A program made the translations under genes and the position numbers. From Glandiceps talaboti (taxonomy: Eukaryota > Hemichordata > Enteropneusta > Spengelidae), in NCBI RefSeq assembly GCF_964340395.1, contig NC_135549.1, positions 2,317,501-2,381,500 on the forward strand: a DNA stretch of 64,000 nucleotides, given 5' to 3'. Under the pieces are notes generated by a model. It searched no databases, was not told the DNA's origin, and was given only the letters and a program-made list of their open reading frames with translations. The number at the start of each line of letters is the position of its first letter. The stretch's first letter is position 1. Positions 60,005-64,000 of this stretch are shown piece after piece.

Positions 60005-60245
60005 TTGAAGGCTAGTTCTGTTTGCAGGCTGAGTAAATCGGGACTCGATTCTGACAGTGTCTCTCCTTTATTCTGTGTTCAGGGACATTGTCAGAATCGA
60101 GTCACGTACGTCGTCTGCAACAGGCTGCAGGACTGCATGAAAGCCAAATCAGGCTTTGTTGTACTTTTATTTTGCAGTATTCCTTACAGAGCTAGTCGAG
60201 TGACGAGTCAGAATCGACCCAACGTCATGCAAGCAGGGTTCGACC
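60005..60245. mobile_element. Inverted-repeat element, CCTGCTTGCA family
   Basis: The left TGTTTGCAGGCTGAGTAAAT with CGGGACTCGATTCTGACAGT and the right GAGTCAGAATCGACCCAACG with TCATGCAAGCAGGGTTCG are inverted, with a further inverted block in the middle (GACATTGTCAGAATCGAGTC). No transposase. A stray end of the family is at 63620-63660. Confidence 0.5.
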
Positions 60246-60315
60246 TAATTTAGATGAGTAATTGGGGACTCAAATCTAACATTGTCCGATCTTCATTGGA
60301 GAAAGAAAACAAACT

Positions 60316-60487
<172 letters not shown>

Positions 60488-60499
60488 CTATTAATGGAG

Positions 60500-62215
60500 G
60501 TTTATAATGACCATACAAAGTTCCAATGATATGTCTAAAGTCTGTTGAAGTCTAGTGCATTTCTTGTGCACCAGATTTGAAAATATGGATTATATCAGTA
60601 GAGTGTTTGTATAGAAATGATTTAGTGTTCCAGATCTATCAGAAAATCTGAATGAGGGAACTATATAGATATAAGCTGAGGGAGGAGGGGTGGGGATAGG
60701 ATGTAGTGCACTGATGTGGAAGAGTAGAAATGATGAGGAAGTCTAGATTCTGTTGATCCCACGACCCTTCAATATCAGCCAAGGTTATGATTTAGTTGAT
60801 TTCAATGATACATCCTAAGTATAATTGTCATTTACTCAGTAACCTTATGTATTGTAACAGGTCTAACATACATGTAACTTCCATCCATCAATGTCTTTGC
60901 CCAGCATCAACTGTTGAGATTTTCCCTGTGTTAAAAAGTGATTATTTACAGTAGAGTTGTGCTGTGGAATTTATCAGACATTTCTAGATATTTCAAAAAC
61001 GTTGTCTGTATACTTCTCTAGCACACAAGAGTTATAAAGACCACTGTCAGATAATGTAACAATAGATGTGACAACAAACCATAGATATGCAGTGAAGGTT
61101 AATTAAATCTCCCCTTCAGTCTATGAATAAACAAAGGACTATTGTGTCTGCTTGCCTCATGTCTGAATCTGTGACATCACATGACAGCAGTAGCCTGTCA
61201 AGGACACTCAGCTTTGACTCTAATAGCACGAAGTACCTGACAGTATGGAGATGAGAGTTACAAGGGCTATCAGAGTTACACATCACTGCTGTAGACAGGC
61301 TGTGATGGCTGCTGGAATCTCAGACCAGTTCTAGTATCCAGATAATAGGGGATTTTGAATGTTGTTTTTAGAGGGGAAAACAACTGAATAAAATCTAGAC
61401 TTTAATAGTAGTCCTGATAGTTCCATACACAGATATTTGAGTATCGGAATAAAATGGCAGTCAATCAATCCATGGTCTCTCCTAATAGTAATACATCCAT
61501 GATCATCACAAAGACTGTATGACAGCAAGTGGTCATTGTTATGTAAATTACTGAGAAAAAGTTGTCCTGGCTATAAACATAATGGTTATAAGCACATACT
61601 TCTGCTTCATACCACGCATAATATTTGTCTGCAGCTACCACAACCTTCAATATATGATTCCCTAATGAATATGTATGATGTGTTGCACATGTACTAACAC
61701 ATGAGTATCAAGGTAAGTAAACACTGTTATGCAACAAGTCACTGTAAAGAGTTCCAATACATCAGAGACATGGTATCTGAGTGTCAATAGACACTCACAT
61801 TTCATGGCATGTGAGGTACGTGACAGACACTGGCTCCAGACTTAGATTGCAGACTTGGAATCAATCATATGCTGTCTGGAATTTGAAGGTATGCACACCT
61901 GTAAGTAATACAGAATGATTGATAGTTTTAGGTCATATTTCCAATGTATATGACTATATGTTTGGATAGCGTTTGAGACAGGAGACCACCACAAGTCTCT
62001 GGGCCAACCTGTATCCACCTGGTTTAAGTGTTATTGGATCACATGAACATATAGTGTATACATATATATTACAGTAATTGGTTCTGTAAAAATATTGATC
62101 TGCTGCATGTATTGTCTTGGAAGAGCTGCTGTAATCTGGTAAATGTCATTGGTATGATTTCATTTTTTTAAAGAGATCATGGAAATGCTTTAGTCTGAAA
62201 GGTCCAGTCATTGAT
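60500..62215. other. No gene or repeat recognised
   Basis: Unique-looking AT-rich sequence. Short open frames (61331-61528, 61465-61650) show no domain. Confidence 0.4.
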
Positions 62216-62221
62216 CTACTC

Positions 62222-62345
62222 ATAGACTGTTGACAGTTGCTCGTGCCTTTTTTTCCTACGCTTTATCTAAAGTTAAGCCGTCGCTGGGCTCCAATCCGGC
62301 ACAATACTACTATAATCGCATACTGATATCGAGGGCCGAGAGTTG
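62222..62345. mobile_element. Half copy of the 41.65-kb palindromic MITE
   Basis: TAGACTGTTGACAGTTGCTC, GTGCCTTTTTTTCCTACG, ACTACTATAATCGCATACTG and ATATCGAGGGCC match 41651-41755. The right half is missing, perhaps removed when the neighbouring retroelement inserted. Confidence 0.7.
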
Positions 62346-62390
62346 TTGTGGTCCTTATGTCTAGACTATTCAAATTTATATGTAGCATAC

Positions 62391-63290
62391 ATATAAGATA
62401 AGATAAGATAAGATAACACTTTATTTTAGCCGTTTAGAAAATTTTACATTTCTAATTTGGTATTTAAACAAAATAAAGTTAATAATGATCTATGAAATAT
62501 AAATATTAAAATATATAGTAGTTCTAGTGTGTGTCTATTGACTACATGTATCATCCAGGTATATGTAGAGAGCGGTTATAATATCCTTATGTTTTGATTG
62601 TAGTATATATCTAAATTGCTCTCCTCTATCTAAGTTTATAAAGTTTGAGTTGAGGGTAGTGATAATACTAAACATTTTTTCTCTTTGTTTTGTATATAAT
62701 TTACAATGAATTAGATGATGTCTTTCATCTTCTATTTCTTTACAATGTGTACATAGTCTGTCTTCTACTGGTGTTTTTGGTTTTGTATATCTACCCTTCT
62801 CAATGGCTAGTTGATGGCAACTTAATCTAAATTTGGCTATTGTTTTGATGTGTTGTTTATTGTTCATTACTTTAATGTATTCTTCTTGTTCCAGGGAATT
62901 TTTGAAGTTGTTGTATGTACGTAATTTAGAGTTTTCCCTTTTGTTATTTTCATTCCATTGATTGATATAATATTGTCTAATTGAGTTGTATAGTTCTTGT
63001 TTTGTTAAATTGTTGATATTCTTGCTGTTATATAATTGTATATTGTGTTCAAAGGTAGTTAGCCATGAACCTGTGTAATCATTGTTCTCCATGTCATTCA
63101 TTGCATAATAGGCTAAGTTGTTATTGTCTAATGTCTTGAGGTATTTGTAATAGTTTATTGCTGAGTAGTATATTCTACTAATCAGTGGTTCTCTCCCAAG
63201 TTCCATTCTGCATCCTATTTTGCTCACTCTGTTGCTGACATTTAATATTTGGCGACAAAAACGTAGATGGAATTTTTCTGTCTCTGTTTT
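62391..63290 (-). mobile_element. Non-LTR retrotransposon 3' end (C-terminal zinc-knuckle region)
   Basis: The minus-strand frame 63227-62535 encodes 230 residues with FRLSCHQLAIEKGRY and VEDRLCTHCKEIEDER then HHLIHC. This is a C-x2-C-x7-H-x4-C motif typical of the C-terminus of several non-LTR retrotransposon ORF2 proteins. After the stop there is a short 3' UTR (AAATAAAGTGTTATCTTATC) and a TATCT-type repeat tail at 62395-62417, fitting target-primed insertion. It is 5'-truncated; the frame is still open, so the insertion is fairly young. Confidence 0.78.
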
Positions 63291-63299
63291 GTCCCAAGT

Positions 63300-64000
63300 T
63301 GTTTGATTTTGGATATATGCATGGATGAATACTACATGGAGAAAATTAAGATTACTACAAGTCTCTCATCTAAGATCATGGCTGCACAATCTCTACCTCT
63401 GTAGTCAAACTTATATTGCAGATGTATATGTATGGCAGTATGCTACCTACAGTATAGTCTGGATGCCAGTGTGGTCTCTAACTAAACCACGGAGGTATAA
63501 ATCATAACAATACCATATAGGAACTAGACATAAGCTACAGTAAGAAATTAGGGATCCTCTTGGTTGCCTTTTTAGGGAAGTGCATGCTCCTACATTAAGA
63601 TCTATCAGTAGCGAGGTAGTCCTGCTTGCAGCCGGATTAATTCTGATATTGTCCCTCTCTAAGCTTCTATTTGATTTCAGTCTTTGTCTCTCATTTGTTC
63701 ATGTCAACATGTGTGGGGGGGAGTCACAGATACAGTGATATAAGTTATAGTTGCTCTTGATAATTACCATTGCAGCTAAAATGTCATGCAGTGCCTGAAC
63801 TGTGGTACATGTAGATCCCTCATACATACCTGATTCAAAATATAATTTCTATTTTAGAGGGAACCTGGAATAATCTTCCTGAAGGGTTTGTTTGTAAACA
63901 TATCTAATTCATAAATAAAAATGTTAACCAATCCACAAAATATCCCTCGTGTGTTTCTAACAATTATATCAACATTTGTTCACTGTTCAGGGTTAGTACT
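63300..64000. other. Window end, no gene recognised
   Basis: Contains a partial CCTGCTTGCA-family end at about 63621-63660. No coding exon seen. Confidence 0.4.

Overview
This is a gene-sparse, AT-rich eukaryotic window from an animal. It has canonical GT-AG introns, long introns, many microsatellites and minisatellites, and several non-LTR and DNA-transposon remnants. The gene content and order (ABHD14 directly upstream of aminoacylase-1, as in the human ABHD14A-ACY1 pair) together with the repeat style suggest an invertebrate deuterostome such as a hemichordate or lancelet. That assignment is inference; no species marker was seen. Five protein-coding genes can be assembled exon by exon in a consistent frame. 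No rRNA, functional tRNA, CRISPR array or bacterial-type operon was seen. || Layout: (1) 0.38-2.76 kb, + strand: a three-exon ABHD14-type alpha/beta hydrolase (copy 1). (2) 2.76-9.42 kb: intergenic, with CA repeats, a TIR element and a 51-bp minisatellite. (3) 9.42-14.48 kb, - strand: a TATDN2-like TatD nuclease with a 3.3-kb first coding exon. (4) 15.9-29.3 kb, - strand: aminoacylase-1 copy A, 15 coding exons. (5) 29.3-42.7 kb: spacer holding the second three-exon ABHD14 gene (+) and a nest of transposable elements. (6) 42.7-57.2 kb, + strand: aminoacylase-1 copy B, 15 coding exons. (7) 57.2-64 kb: no recognisable host gene; repeats and a LINE 3' end. || The main feature is that copies A and B of aminoacylase-1 form a head-to-head inverted duplication. 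The arms are about 13.4 and 14.5 kb, separated by a 13.4-kb spacer. Homology covers exons, many introns, intronic minisatellites, the 3' UTR and about 150 bp of 5' flank. Both copies keep complete reading frames (398 and 399 codons) and all M20 metal ligands. They differ by a codon indel, one GC-AG intron, and independent growth of tandem repeats and insertion of mobile elements. || Functional link: ACY1 hydrolyses N-acyl (mainly N-acetyl) amino acids in the cytosol, and human ABHD14B is reported as a lysine deacetylase-type hydrolase, so clustering of ABHD14 and ACY1 genes may reflect a shared acyl-amino-acid theme or simply ancient linkage. No unambiguous novel system was found. The best candidates for follow-up are the inverted ACY1 duplication and several internally defined, possibly unclassified DNA-transposon families.
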